A DNA stretch of 64,000 bases. It comes from Bradyrhizobium sp. 190 (GTDB lineage: Bacteria; Pseudomonadota; Alphaproteobacteria; Rhizobiales; Xanthobacteraceae). The notes below the pieces were generated by a model that saw only the letters and a program-made list of their open reading frames with translations, was not told where the DNA came from and did not search any database. The stretch covers positions 446,501-510,500 of the forward strand of contig NZ_JADPJL010000012.1 in assembly GCF_023073415.1 (NCBI RefSeq), given 5' to 3'. Each line of letters starts with the position of its first letter. Positions within the stretch are counted from its first letter, which is position 1. Below, piece after piece: positions 28,528 through 36,748 of the stretch. Position numbers and translations under genes: made by a program.

Positions 28528-28543
28528 TTGACTTTTGAGTAAT
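28528..28543. promoter_or_regulatory. Operator copy 4, TTGAC-N6-GTAAT
   Basis: TTGAC at 28528-28532 and GTAAT at 28539-28543, 63 bp before the acyl-CoA dehydrogenase start. A further TTGAC at 28508-28512 is followed by GTATA at the same six-base spacing, which may be a second, weaker site. The ligase gene reads away from the same region. Confidence 0.55.
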
Positions 28544-28606
28544 ATATTTATATTTTTATGACGCGGCGATCAGATGATTTCGACTGCGATCGTTTCGGGA
28601 GGGCTA

Positions 28607-29785
28607 ATGACGACGATTTGGACGCCGGAGCTGCGCGCCTTTCGCGACGATGTGCGTGCCTTTTGCGAGGAGAACCTGCCGGCGGACATCCGGCTCAAGG
28701 TCCTCGCCGGCGTTCCGCTCACAAGGCCGGACCACATGCGCTGGCAGGACATCTTGGCTGGGAAGGGCTGGCTGGTGGGATTCTGGCCCCGCGCCTACGG
28801 CGGCTGCGACTGGAGTGCCGCGGAAACCTATGTTTTTCAGGAAGAAACGACCTCTTCCGGCGCGCCATGGCTCCTGCCTTTCGGCGTCAACTACGTCGGG
28901 CCGGTCATCTACACGTACGGCTCGACAGATCAGAAGGCGGAGCATCTACCCGGCATTACCTCCAACGAGGTATTTTGGTGCCAGGGTTACTCCGAACCTA
29001 ACGCGGGCTCCGATCTGGCAGGGCTGAAAACCCGCGCTGTGCGTGATGGCGAATACTACATCGTCAATGGAACGAAAATCTGGACCACGATGGCTCATTG
29101 GGCCGACTGGATCTTCTGCCTCGTGCGAACCGACGCCGCCGCCGTCCCGCAGCGGGGCATATCGTTCCTGCTGATAGATCTCCGAACGCGGGGAGTAACT
29201 ATTCAGCCCATTAAGTCCATCGAAGGCGACAGCCATCTCAATCAGGTCTTCTTTGAGGATGTACGCGTGCCGGCGAGGAACCTGGTCGGCGAGGAGAACA
29301 AGGGCTGGACTTACGCCAAATTCTTGCTTGGGCACGAGCGCGTACTCTCTGCCGAGGTCGGCAAGGCGCGACGCTATCTGAGGCGGATCAAGCGGCTTGC
29401 CGCGCGCAACGGCAAGAACAACAGCCCCCGCTTGAAGGACCGGCTCTCCCGCTTTGAAGTGGACCTCCTCGCGCTTGAGCAAACGACGTTGCGGGTCCTT
29501 GGCGCGATCCTCGCCGGGGAGGCGCGCGGTCACGAAGCATCGGTCCTAAAGATCCGCGGCTCGGCAATTCTGCAGCAGATTTCTGATTTCGCTGTCGACG
29601 TGCTGGGAACCGAAGCGCTCTCCTACGATCCCGAATGGCTGCGAGAGAACGCCGGCATGCCACTCGAGGAGATCGAGAGCATGGGTGTAGTTTCGGAAGC
29701 TCTTTATACGCGTGCCCCCACGATCTGGGGCGGCAGTAACGAAATACAGCGCAATATCCTGGCCAAGCATGCGCTCGGTCTCTGA
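28607..29785 (+). CDS. Acyl-CoA dehydrogenase, large subunit of a probable heteromer
   Basis: 392 residues from the ATG at 28607, directly after GGGAGGG; the frame opens 33 bases earlier without such a site. Family features include NAGSDLAGLKTRAV, NGTKIWTT and the C-terminal WGGSNEIQRNIL. It ends 12 bp before a second, more divergent acyl-CoA dehydrogenase gene. Adjacent FadE pairs of this kind form alpha2beta2 enzymes in steroid side-chain and arylpropionate degradation, where one subunit keeps the catalytic base and the other shares the FAD site. Confidence 0.9.
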   Translation: MTTIWTPELRAFRDDVRAFCEENLPADIRLKVLAGVPLTRPDHMRWQDILAGKGWLVGFWPRAYGGCDWSAAETYVFQEETTSSGAPWLLPFGVNYVGPVIYTYGSTDQKAEHLPGITSNEVFWCQGYSEPNAGSDLAGLKTRAVRDGEYYIVNGTKIWTTMAHWADWIFCLVRTDAAAVPQRGISFLLIDLRTRGVTIQPIKSIEGDSHLNQVFFEDVRVPARNLVGEENKGWTYAKFLLGHERVLSAEVGKARRYLRRIKRLAARNGKNNSPRLKDRLSRFEVDLLALEQTTLRVLGAILAGEARGHEASVLKIRGSAILQQISDFAVDVLGTEALSYDPEWLRENAGMPLEEIESMGVVSEALYTRAPTIWGGSNEIQRNILAKHALGL

Positions 29786-29797
29786 AGGTTCACGAGC

Positions 29798-30901
29798 ATG
29801 GTATTCTCACTCACTCCCGAGCAAGCGATGCTTCAAGAATCGGCCAGCCGCTTCTTAGGCGACCGGTACGACGACGCGGCTCGCCGCCGCTTCCGCGCGG
29901 AGGATGCGGGATTCAGCCTCGACATCTGGCAAGAGATCGCCCGGCTCGGCTGGCTCGGCTCAGGTTTCTCGGAACAACGCGGCGGCTTCGGGGGCGGGCC
30001 TATCGAGACGATGATCCTCATGGAGGCGGCCGGCAACGCGCTGATGTCGGAGCCCCTTCTCGGCTCCATGGTGCTGCCCGGGTCGGTGCTCGCCGAAGCC
30101 GGCAGCTACGACGATCTCGCGCATCTCATCGAGGGCAAATCGCTGTTTGCCGTCGCCTGGGATGAGCCGGAGCAACCTTCCGCGCTCGAACCTGCAACGG
30201 TCGCTGAGCCGTGCGGCGATGGCCTCGCGATCCACGGGGAGAAGAAGCTGGTGCTCGGCGGCCAAATCGCAGACGTACTGCTCGTGACTGCCAAGCTCGA
30301 CGGTCGTCTTGCAATACTGCGTGTTCAGTCCGATGTCGGCGGCGTCGACGTGCGCACCCATCGGACCCTCGATGGCGGCAAGGCCGCGAACGTACGTTTC
30401 GACAGTGCCCGCATAGATCGCTCGGATGTCCTCGCCAGCGGGAACGAGGCTCCGGCGGTCGTCTCGGAGATGCTTGCCCGCGCGATTGCGGCCGCCTGCG
30501 CTGAGTCCCTAGGCGCCGCCCGCAACCTGCACGACCGCACGCTTGATTATCTTAAGCTGCGCGTCCAGTTCGGCCGCAGGATCGGAGAATTCCAAGCGCT
30601 GCAGCACCGAATGGCCGACATGTTCATTGCGCTGGAGGAAGCCCAATCGCTGTCGATGATGGCAACGGCGGCCCTGGAAGAGCCAAATGGCGATCATCGC
30701 GACCGCATTCTGTCGGCCGCCAAGATCGGCGTCATGGGGCGCGCCATGCACATCGGACGAGAAGCCATCCAGCTTCACGGCGGCGTCGGCATGACTGACG
30801 AACTGCCGATCGGTGACGGTTACAAAAGGATCAAGTCGCTGAGCCTGATGTTCGGCGACGAGGATTTTCACCTTGACCGCATGAATTCGCTCGCTGTCTA
30901 A
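29798..30901 (+). CDS. Acyl-CoA dehydrogenase, second subunit of a probable heteromer
   Basis: 367 residues. Its shorter, more diverged sequence keeps the fold, with FGRRIGEFQALQHRMADM and HGGVGMTDELPIGDGYKRI near the C-terminus. It lacks the YEGTS catalytic motif seen in the dehydrogenase at 12719. Together with the gene 12 bp upstream it probably forms one heteromeric dehydrogenase. The substrate is likely the acyl-CoA produced by one of the two ligases in the cluster. Confidence 0.88.
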   Translation: MVFSLTPEQAMLQESASRFLGDRYDDAARRRFRAEDAGFSLDIWQEIARLGWLGSGFSEQRGGFGGGPIETMILMEAAGNALMSEPLLGSMVLPGSVLAEAGSYDDLAHLIEGKSLFAVAWDEPEQPSALEPATVAEPCGDGLAIHGEKKLVLGGQIADVLLVTAKLDGRLAILRVQSDVGGVDVRTHRTLDGGKAANVRFDSARIDRSDVLASGNEAPAVVSEMLARAIAAACAESLGAARNLHDRTLDYLKLRVQFGRRIGEFQALQHRMADMFIALEEAQSLSMMATAALEEPNGDHRDRILSAAKIGVMGRAMHIGREAIQLHGGVGMTDELPIGDGYKRIKSLSLMFGDEDFHLDRMNSLAV

Positions 30902-30940
30902 GCTGCGAGCACAAGAACAACAAACGGAAGGAAAGACGAA

Positions 30941-31738
30941 ATGAGCCTGTTCGACACCTACAAATGTATCAGTTTCTCGCGTGAGGGTCGAATCCTCACC
31001 ATCACACTCAATCTTCCCGAGACCCTGAACGCGGTAAATGCCGAGCTTCACACCGAGCTTGCGCGTGTCTTTATTGACGCGGCGGACGACCCGGATTCTG
31101 ATGTCGTAGTTCTCACCGGCGCGGGACGCGCCTTCTGCGCCGGCGGCGACGCTGATTGGATGCAGTCAGCGATTGACAGGCCTGCCGGTTTCGAGCGCAC
31201 GGCCATCGAGGCGAAGCGCATCATCTTCAGCCAGCTCGACCTGGAAAAGCCGCTTATCTGCCGCATGAACGGTCATGCGATGGGCCTGGGTGCTTCCCTG
31301 GCCCTGACTTGCGACGTGGTTATCGCAAACGACAAGGCCAAGATCGGCGATCCCCACGTCTCGATCGGTCTCGTAGCCGGCGACGGTGGGGCGGTGCTGT
31401 GGCCCCAGATGATCGGCTATCTGCGTGCCAAAGAATACCTGCTGACCGGCGATCCGATTCCCGCTGTCGAGGCGGCGCGCATGGGCCTGATCAACCGGGC
31501 GGTCCCGGCCGAGGCGCTCGACGAGGAGGTTTATTCGCTCGCGCGGCGCATCGCAGGCGGGGCGCGCAAGGCGATCCGCTGGACGAAAGTCGCGACGAAC
31601 ATTGGCCTCAAGCAGCTCGCCCATTCGATCATGGATACCGGCGTCGCCTACGAGATCAATTCCAACATCTCGCGGGACCATGCGGAGGCCGTCGCGGCCT
31701 TCCGGGAAAAGCGCAAGGCCCTCTTCTCGGGCGACTGA
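30941..31738 (+). CDS. Enoyl-CoA hydratase/isomerase (crotonase) family protein
   Basis: 265 residues, 39 bp after the dehydrogenase pair. The oxyanion-hole loop FCAGGDADWM and second loop GHAMGLGASLALTCD are present. The catalytic region reads GDPHVSIGLVAGDGG, with His in place of the second hydratase Glu. The first catalytic Glu is also not in its usual place (GLGASLA). Hydration, isomerisation or C-C cleavage are all possible. It ends the operon begun by the dehydrogenases. Confidence 0.87.
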   Translation: MSLFDTYKCISFSREGRILTITLNLPETLNAVNAELHTELARVFIDAADDPDSDVVVLTGAGRAFCAGGDADWMQSAIDRPAGFERTAIEAKRIIFSQLDLEKPLICRMNGHAMGLGASLALTCDVVIANDKAKIGDPHVSIGLVAGDGGAVLWPQMIGYLRAKEYLLTGDPIPAVEAARMGLINRAVPAEALDEEVYSLARRIAGGARKAIRWTKVATNIGLKQLAHSIMDTGVAYEINSNISRDHAEAVAAFREKRKALFSGD

Positions 31739-32014
31739 GGGGACCATTCGCATCACCGCTTCAATGCCAGGCGAGAGGATCAAGACACTGACAAGCGAAT
31801 CTTATGTCGTCTTACAGGCTGGTGAAACGCAGTCCCAAGTTGTTGTGAGGAGCACCTAGGGCTGGGTGAAAACGCCAGGTGCGGCGCATGTCTATGCTCA
31901 GCAGGTGCATTTCGTGGAAGCGTTACCAAAGACGCCAAGCCGGAAGTTGCGGCTCTTCATCCTGCGCCAAAGGCGGCGCGATGAACGGGTTGCTTCCGCC
32001 AACGGAGGCAGTGA

Positions 32015-32746
32015 ATGAAGGGCGATATTCCGCTGCACATTTTGTCAGGCTCATCACCGGAGATCTCCAAGCAACATCCAAGCGCGCCGGTGATCGAGGC
32101 CGTGGTGAACCGACGGTCAGTGCGGCGCTTCCAGTCAACGCCGATTCCCATGAACGTGATCAAAGCAATCCTGTCTGCTGCCTCACGCGCTCCGTCGGGT
32201 ACCAACTTCCAGCCTTGGCACGTCCATGTCGTGACAGGGGCGACCCGGGAAAATCTTACCCGCGCCGTTACGCGAGCAGCGGAGGTCGGAGACCATTCCC
32301 TCGAATACCATTATGCTCCTGCGCCCGTGCCGGAGCCCTATCTCTCGCGCCGGCGGAAGGTGGGATTTGAATTGTATAAACTGTATGGCATTGCACGCGA
32401 CGATTTCGGCGCACGCAAGCGGGCCGTGCTGCGCAATTTCGAATTCTTTGGCGCGCCGGTTGGTCTGTTCTTCACCATGGACAGAAGCCTTGTTCTGGGA
32501 TCCTGGCTCGACTGCGGGATGTTCATGCAGAACGTAATGATCCTTGCCCGAGCGCATGGACTGGAGACCTGCGCGCAACAGGCTTGGTGTGAATACGGGC
32601 GCGTCGTACACGAGCAGCTCCGCATCCCCGATACTCACATCGTGCTCTCTGGAATGGCGCTCGGCCATTCCGATCCCGATGCGCCAGAGAACACGCTGAT
32701 CAGTGATCGCGTGAGTACCGAGGAATTCGCTGTCTTTCATCAGTAA
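32015..32746 (+). CDS. Nitroreductase-family FMN oxidoreductase
   Basis: 243 residues. RRSVRRFQ near 36-43 and RAPSGTNFQPWHVHV near 63-77 are the FMN-phosphate and flavin-contact segments of the NfsB/FRP fold. These homodimeric enzymes reduce nitro groups, quinones or enones with NAD(P)H. It stands alone 276 bp after the crotonase operon, next to a region of decayed sequence. No operator resembling those of cluster B or C precedes it. Confidence 0.88.
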   Translation: MKGDIPLHILSGSSPEISKQHPSAPVIEAVVNRRSVRRFQSTPIPMNVIKAILSAASRAPSGTNFQPWHVHVVTGATRENLTRAVTRAAEVGDHSLEYHYAPAPVPEPYLSRRRKVGFELYKLYGIARDDFGARKRAVLRNFEFFGAPVGLFFTMDRSLVLGSWLDCGMFMQNVMILARAHGLETCAQQAWCEYGRVVHEQLRIPDTHIVLSGMALGHSDPDAPENTLISDRVSTEEFAVFHQ

Positions 32747-33280
32747 GCATTCGAGAGGCCTGATGGCGCCGTTGATAGGAATGACGGCCGTTCCACGATG
32801 CCGAAGCCAGCGTGCCGCCATTTTGCCGGGAAGAGCGTAGGCCCGCATGGCCGGGAATATGCGATGGGTCTTCTTAGTGAAGGCCAGGCGTCATAGCTTC
32901 GCCCGTTCAAATATGGACTGGCGAAATCACACCGCAAAGAACGGAAACCTCGGGAGAAGTGCTTCATCGGCGCAAAGCCGCATTTGCCGGCAGAAACTCA
33001 TCTCCAGGCGGCCCGAGACAACAGAGTTGAGGGGGATGCATGATAAGGCAAGGGGGCTCTTTGCAGGGGTTTGACCTCCGTGCCATGGATGACCGTACTT
33101 GGAGTGGTTCTGCAGTCACCGGTTCTGCCGTTCATGATCGTCCCTGTGCATTATTAGGACACCAATTCCCGATAGCGGCTTGGCAGCAAGCGCCCCATGC
33201 CGCCGGTCATGTTCCACCCGCCGCAGCCGAAACGATGTCGCTCAGGCACCATTTTCCCGGTGGAGTCGTTGCAAGGAAGC
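32747..33280. other. Decayed region downstream of the nitroreductase
   Basis: Roughly 530 bp holding direct repeat copy 1 and no recognisable gene. Short frames on both strands have no signature. It leads into the glutathione S-transferase remnant and is more AT-rich than the flanking operons. Confidence 0.4.
32913..32955 (+). repeat. Direct repeat copy 1 (leader-like segment)
   Basis: This 43-bp stretch, starting ATGGACTGGCGAAATCAC, matches 33972-34014 at 41 of 43 positions. Copy 2 lies directly upstream of an intact Bug-type gene; copy 1 is followed by unrelated sequence. It may be the leader of a lost paralogue, or mark the end of a 1.06-kb inserted or duplicated segment. Confidence 0.7.
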
Positions 33281-33640
33281 AGCCGAGCAATTTCGATCTT
33301 CATTACTGCCCGCTGCCTTTTCGCGGACAGTTCATTCGAGCCATCCTGGCGTATGCGGAAAAAGCTGGACCGAGCCCGACCCGTACCCCAATGCCGATTT
33401 GATGAGGCGCGAACTACGCGATCAGCGAATCGCCTTTTTCGGGCCGCCGGTGCAAATTTGCAGCGCAGCGGATTTCCGACGTCTCAGTTGCCAGTGATCG
33501 TCCCTATCTGAGCAACCAGACCTGGTGTCCGGCTCGATGAAGAGCGGACGCGGACTGCCAAGGTGGTAAACGGCACCAACAACGTCCTCGATGAAGTGCC
33601 CCTGAACGGTGGCCGCGCGTCCGGTCAAACTGCGCCGGCA
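33280..33640 (+). pseudogene. Glutathione S-transferase remnant
   Basis: Translating across frames rebuilds a GST with its thioredoxin-like N-terminus: FDLHYCPLPFRGQFIRAILA then YAEKSWTEPDPYP, FFGPPV, SQLPVIVPYLSNQTW, and later KVVNGTNNVLDEVPLNGGR from the alpha-helical domain. At least three frameshifts or stops interrupt it (near 33365, 33470 and 33515). The upstream start and the C-terminal end are lost. It lies between the two direct repeats at 32913 and 33972. Confidence 0.75.
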
Positions 33641-33971
33641 GTGTTCGAAAGACTGCTTCAACAACTCCCACGTGGGCAGCCGCGCGCGGCACCGGTTTTG
33701 AGGACCCGTTGGTAGAAAGCGTGAGCGCGCAACGTCTCGCGTACTGCAACGCGAACCTAGCAGACCGACGCGTTTGGCGGAGTGGTGCGGCCGCTGTTAA
33801 TCGCCCCTTGCTCTGGGGTGTTGAAACTCAAGAAAGATCTGGATCATCTGACGCGAACGCTTTGCAGCGACGAGTGCCAGGCATTCCGGTCCGAATTTTT
33901 AACAAACTTGACATACAACCAACAAGAGACAGAATGGGGGAGAGCCCTGACCACCAATGGGCCAAAGAGAC

Positions 33972-34014
33972 ATGGACTGGCGAAATCACACCGCAAAAAA
34001 CGGAAACCGCGGGA
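33972..34014 (+). repeat. Direct repeat copy 2, leader of the Bug gene
   Basis: Second copy of the 43-bp repeat (differing from copy 1 at two positions), ending just before the AAGGAGG ribosome-binding site of the Bug gene at 34038. A TTGACA at 33908-33913 upstream could be the -35 of its promoter. The repeat may be a transcribed leader. Confidence 0.65.
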
Positions 34015-34037
34015 AACACTGTAAGGAGGAAACCAAA

Positions 34038-35030
34038 ATGCCCAGATACAATCGCATATCTTTGCTCATAAAAGCCTGCGCGCTGACGATAGTGTTGTGC
34101 TTAACGCCCGCGGTGGCAGACGCAAACGACTATCCGACAAGGCCAGTCAAGATTGTCTTGGGTTTTTCTGCAGGCGGTGGAGTGGACCTAATCGGCCGAA
34201 TAATTGCGGAGCGACTGTCGACACTACTTGGACAGCAGTTCATCGTGGAGAACAAGGCAGGAGCCAGCGGTACAATTGCAGCGGCTACCGTCGCAAAGGC
34301 CGATCCTGACGGCTACACCATCCTGCTTGTTATCGAAAGCCATGTGATCAGTCCTATAACGTTAGCGCCGTTAGCGCCGTTGGCATACGATCCGGTGAGT
34401 GACTTCGTGCCGATCGGTCTGGTCGGACGCTCGCCGCTCCTTATGGTCATTAATGGGAAGGTGCCAGCCAAGGACTTCGCGGAATTCATGAAGTTTGCGA
34501 AAGAGGTGCCTAACGGACCCACGGTTGCTCATATCGGTCCAACGTCGTCGAACTACCTGGCTGCAGTCAGTCTTTCTCAAAAATCCGGCGTTAAGTTCTC
34601 CTTAATCCCCTATCGAGGAGGCGGGCCCGCGATCAGTGACCTCGTGGCTGGGCACGTCCAAGTCTTGTTTATGTCGCAGGGATCGGCGCATCAGTATACC
34701 AAAGGCGGCGAACTTCGGGCGCTTGCGGCGGCGTCGACTAGGCCTGTTCCTCTGTACCCTGAGTTACCGACACTGCGCTCGCTGGGATATGATGTCGTCG
34801 CAGAGCTTTGGTTCGGATTTGTCGCTCCGGCCAAAGTGCCGAAGGAAGTAGTCAAGCGACTGGAAGATGCACTTGCCGACGTCCTCGCGCAACCTGCAGT
34901 GCAACAGCGTCTAGCCGATCTTGGAGTCGTCCTCACCCCAATGAAGTCAGCGGCCTTCGGCGAATTTCTCGCAGAACAAACCAAGTTTTGGGAAGAGAAC
35001 AAGGGTGTTATGACGGAATCGGAGAAATAA
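34038..35030 (+). CDS. Bug/TctC-family tripartite tricarboxylate transporter binding protein
   Basis: 330 residues from the ATG at 34038, which follows AAGGAGG; the frame continues upstream through the repeat but lacks a signal there. The Sec signal peptide spans about 1-29 (ACALTIVLCLTPAVADA). Mature features are YPTRPVKIVLGFSAGGGVDL, the Bug N-terminal fingerprint, and VAKADPDGYTILL. Such proteins bind carboxylates in the periplasm for a TctAB permease. No TctA or TctB gene is nearby, so it must use a distant permease or act as an orphan binding protein. Confidence 0.9.
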   Translation: MPRYNRISLLIKACALTIVLCLTPAVADANDYPTRPVKIVLGFSAGGGVDLIGRIIAERLSTLLGQQFIVENKAGASGTIAAATVAKADPDGYTILLVIESHVISPITLAPLAPLAYDPVSDFVPIGLVGRSPLLMVINGKVPAKDFAEFMKFAKEVPNGPTVAHIGPTSSNYLAAVSLSQKSGVKFSLIPYRGGGPAISDLVAGHVQVLFMSQGSAHQYTKGGELRALAAASTRPVPLYPELPTLRSLGYDVVAELWFGFVAPAKVPKEVVKRLEDALADVLAQPAVQQRLADLGVVLTPMKSAAFGEFLAEQTKFWEENKGVMTESEK

Positions 35031-35748
35031 GAGCCGCGCGTGTAAACGCTGCCTTTCAGGCAAGGTCAACCTTGCTTCGCACTTCGGCGGTAAGTCGGCA
35101 TCTTGCGCGCGATAAATCTTGGCTTCACATAAGAAAAAATGGATTTGGATCATGAAAACACGCGCCGCTCGCGAACTACGAGCGAGTAAGAAATCTGATC
35201 TTTAAGACTCTCAGGAGCGAAGACCGAGGGAGCGAACCGCGCGGCGACATTCAAATGGCTGGCTCAAGGCTGCGTTGAGAGAGGATCTTAGCGTGTTCGC
35301 CCGGACGACCACTCCAAGTGTCTATTAGAGCGCCCTTCAGTCGGGGAGTTTCGATTTGTTGTCCGTAGGGCTAATCGCTTTTGAACGTCGTCGGGATCAA
35401 CGCGGTTGGCGGCAACGCGAGATTCATCACCTCTCGATTGGCAAAGCTCGACCGAATGCGCGCCACGCGCGGTAAGCGCGACAGCTGGCAATCGGGGATG
35501 AGATCGTATGGCGTCTCCATCGATCGAAAGGGGAAGGATCAGGCCATGACAATCAAGCGGTTCGATCGCAGACCTGAATGGGCTTATCAGGAAATACCCT
35601 GATATCGAGAAGTCTCATATCAAGCTTGGCTGTCAGGCGTGCGTGTTTTGGACCGCGTCCTGCGGCCGTGGCCGGCAAAACGGTTTGCCAGCGCACAACA
35701 CTAGACCCGCTGGCGTTGACAAACCCGAAGTTATGCTGGATTATTTCA
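35031..35748. other. Region without a recognisable gene
   Basis: About 720 bp between the Bug gene and the operator of the lyase operon. One plus frame near 35590-35780 (contains DIEKSHIKLGCQACVFW and DYFSEKISPSEKL) looks coding-like but has no start with a ribosome-binding site and no recognised family. Nothing else was supported. Confidence 0.35.
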
Positions 35749-35772
35749 GCGAAAAGATTTCGCCTAGCGAAA
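35749..35772. promoter_or_regulatory. Triple half-site operator, copy 1
   Basis: GCGAAA (35749-35754), three bases, TTTCGC (35758-35763), three bases, GCGAAA (35767-35772): three evenly spaced half-sites giving two overlapping palindromes. It lies 125 bp before the hydratase-lyase gene. The same arrangement recurs at 40808. IclR regulators of the PcaU/PobR group are known to use operators with three half-sites, and such a gene lies at 42076-42897. Confidence 0.7.
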
Positions 35773-35897
35773 AGTTATGATTGTACAACCCATGCTCGCT
35801 GCGGGCCGTCAGCCATCACCGCGCTCACGCGCAAGGTTCCGATGAACCGCAAGAGGTCGCATCCGATGACCGGATGCGTTTAACGAAAGGCTACGGA

Positions 35898-36746
35898 ATG
35901 TCTGAATCGGAAGTCGTCAAGGTTGAACGCTACAACGGCGTGTCGACGATCATCATGAACCGTCCTCACAAACGTAACGCGATGAGCCCCGAGCTCCATG
36001 TGGCTATGGATAGCACCCTGAAAGAACTCGAGAAGGACAACGATACCAAAGTTGTGGTGATCCGCGGCGCGGGCGGCACCTTCTCGGCGGGTCAGGACCT
36101 GAAGGAGTTCTTCCGCGCGATGGAAGACAAGCCGGCAGAAGCCAAGCACATTCAGGAGATCGCCAATCGCTGGCGGTGGGAGCGTCTCTACAATTACGAA
36201 AAGCCGACCATCGCGATGGTGGAGGGCTACTGCGTCGGCGGCGCGTTCATGCAGTTGCTGGCTACCGATTTCGCGATCGCCGCCGACAACGCGACTTTCT
36301 CTTTGTCGGAAGTTAACTGGGGCATTCTGCCTGGTGGCCTTGTCGGCAAGGTTGTTGCTGACTCCGTGCTGTACCGGCATGCGTTGTACTACGCTTGCCT
36401 GGGCGATGCCTTCGACGGCAAGGAAGCCGCGCGCGTCGGGTTCGTAAATTTCTCGGTTCCGCAGGACAAACTGGAAGCCGAAGTCGATAAGCTCGCGCAA
36501 AAACTCATGGCCAAGAGCCCCGCGGTGTTGACCGCGACGAAGCAGGCCATGCGGGCGGTGCGCACCATGGATTTCGGTCAGGCGGCCGATTATCTGTACG
36601 CCAAAAACGCTGCCATCCGCGCCAACGACCCTGAACAGTCCTACAAGACCGGCATGTCGCAGTTTCTCGACAAGAAGACGTTTCGGCCGGTGTACGAGCC
36701 CTTCAAGCTTGGTACGCTCCTGACCGATCAGAGCGTAAAGAAATAG
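35898..36746 (+). CDS. Hydroxycinnamoyl-CoA hydratase-lyase (feruloyl/p-coumaroyl-CoA)
   Basis: 282 residues from the ATG at 35898; the frame opens further upstream without a ribosome-binding site. It matches the HCHL/Ech crotonase subfamily along its length: NRPHKRNAMSPELH, AGQDLKEFFR, WRWERLYNYEKPTIAM, LSEVNWGILPGG with Glu138 at the catalytic position, DYLYAKN and GMSQFLDKK. The family Tyr in DLKEYFR is Phe here. The enzyme hydrates a hydroxycinnamoyl-CoA and splits it to a hydroxybenzaldehyde plus acetyl-CoA. It begins an operon with a CoA transferase (2 bp later) and an aldehyde dehydrogenase that would take the aldehyde. Confidence 0.88.
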   Translation: MSESEVVKVERYNGVSTIIMNRPHKRNAMSPELHVAMDSTLKELEKDNDTKVVVIRGAGGTFSAGQDLKEFFRAMEDKPAEAKHIQEIANRWRWERLYNYEKPTIAMVEGYCVGGAFMQLLATDFAIAADNATFSLSEVNWGILPGGLVGKVVADSVLYRHALYYACLGDAFDGKEAARVGFVNFSVPQDKLEAEVDKLAQKLMAKSPAVLTATKQAMRAVRTMDFGQAADYLYAKNAAIRANDPEQSYKTGMSQFLDKKTFRPVYEPFKLGTLLTDQSVKK

Positions 36747-36748
36747 AT

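Noticed and set aside
12657..28543. Reading the TTGAC motifs only as -35 promoter elements
   Set aside because: The inverted second arm GTMAA at a fixed six-base distance in four promoters is not explained by a -35 box.
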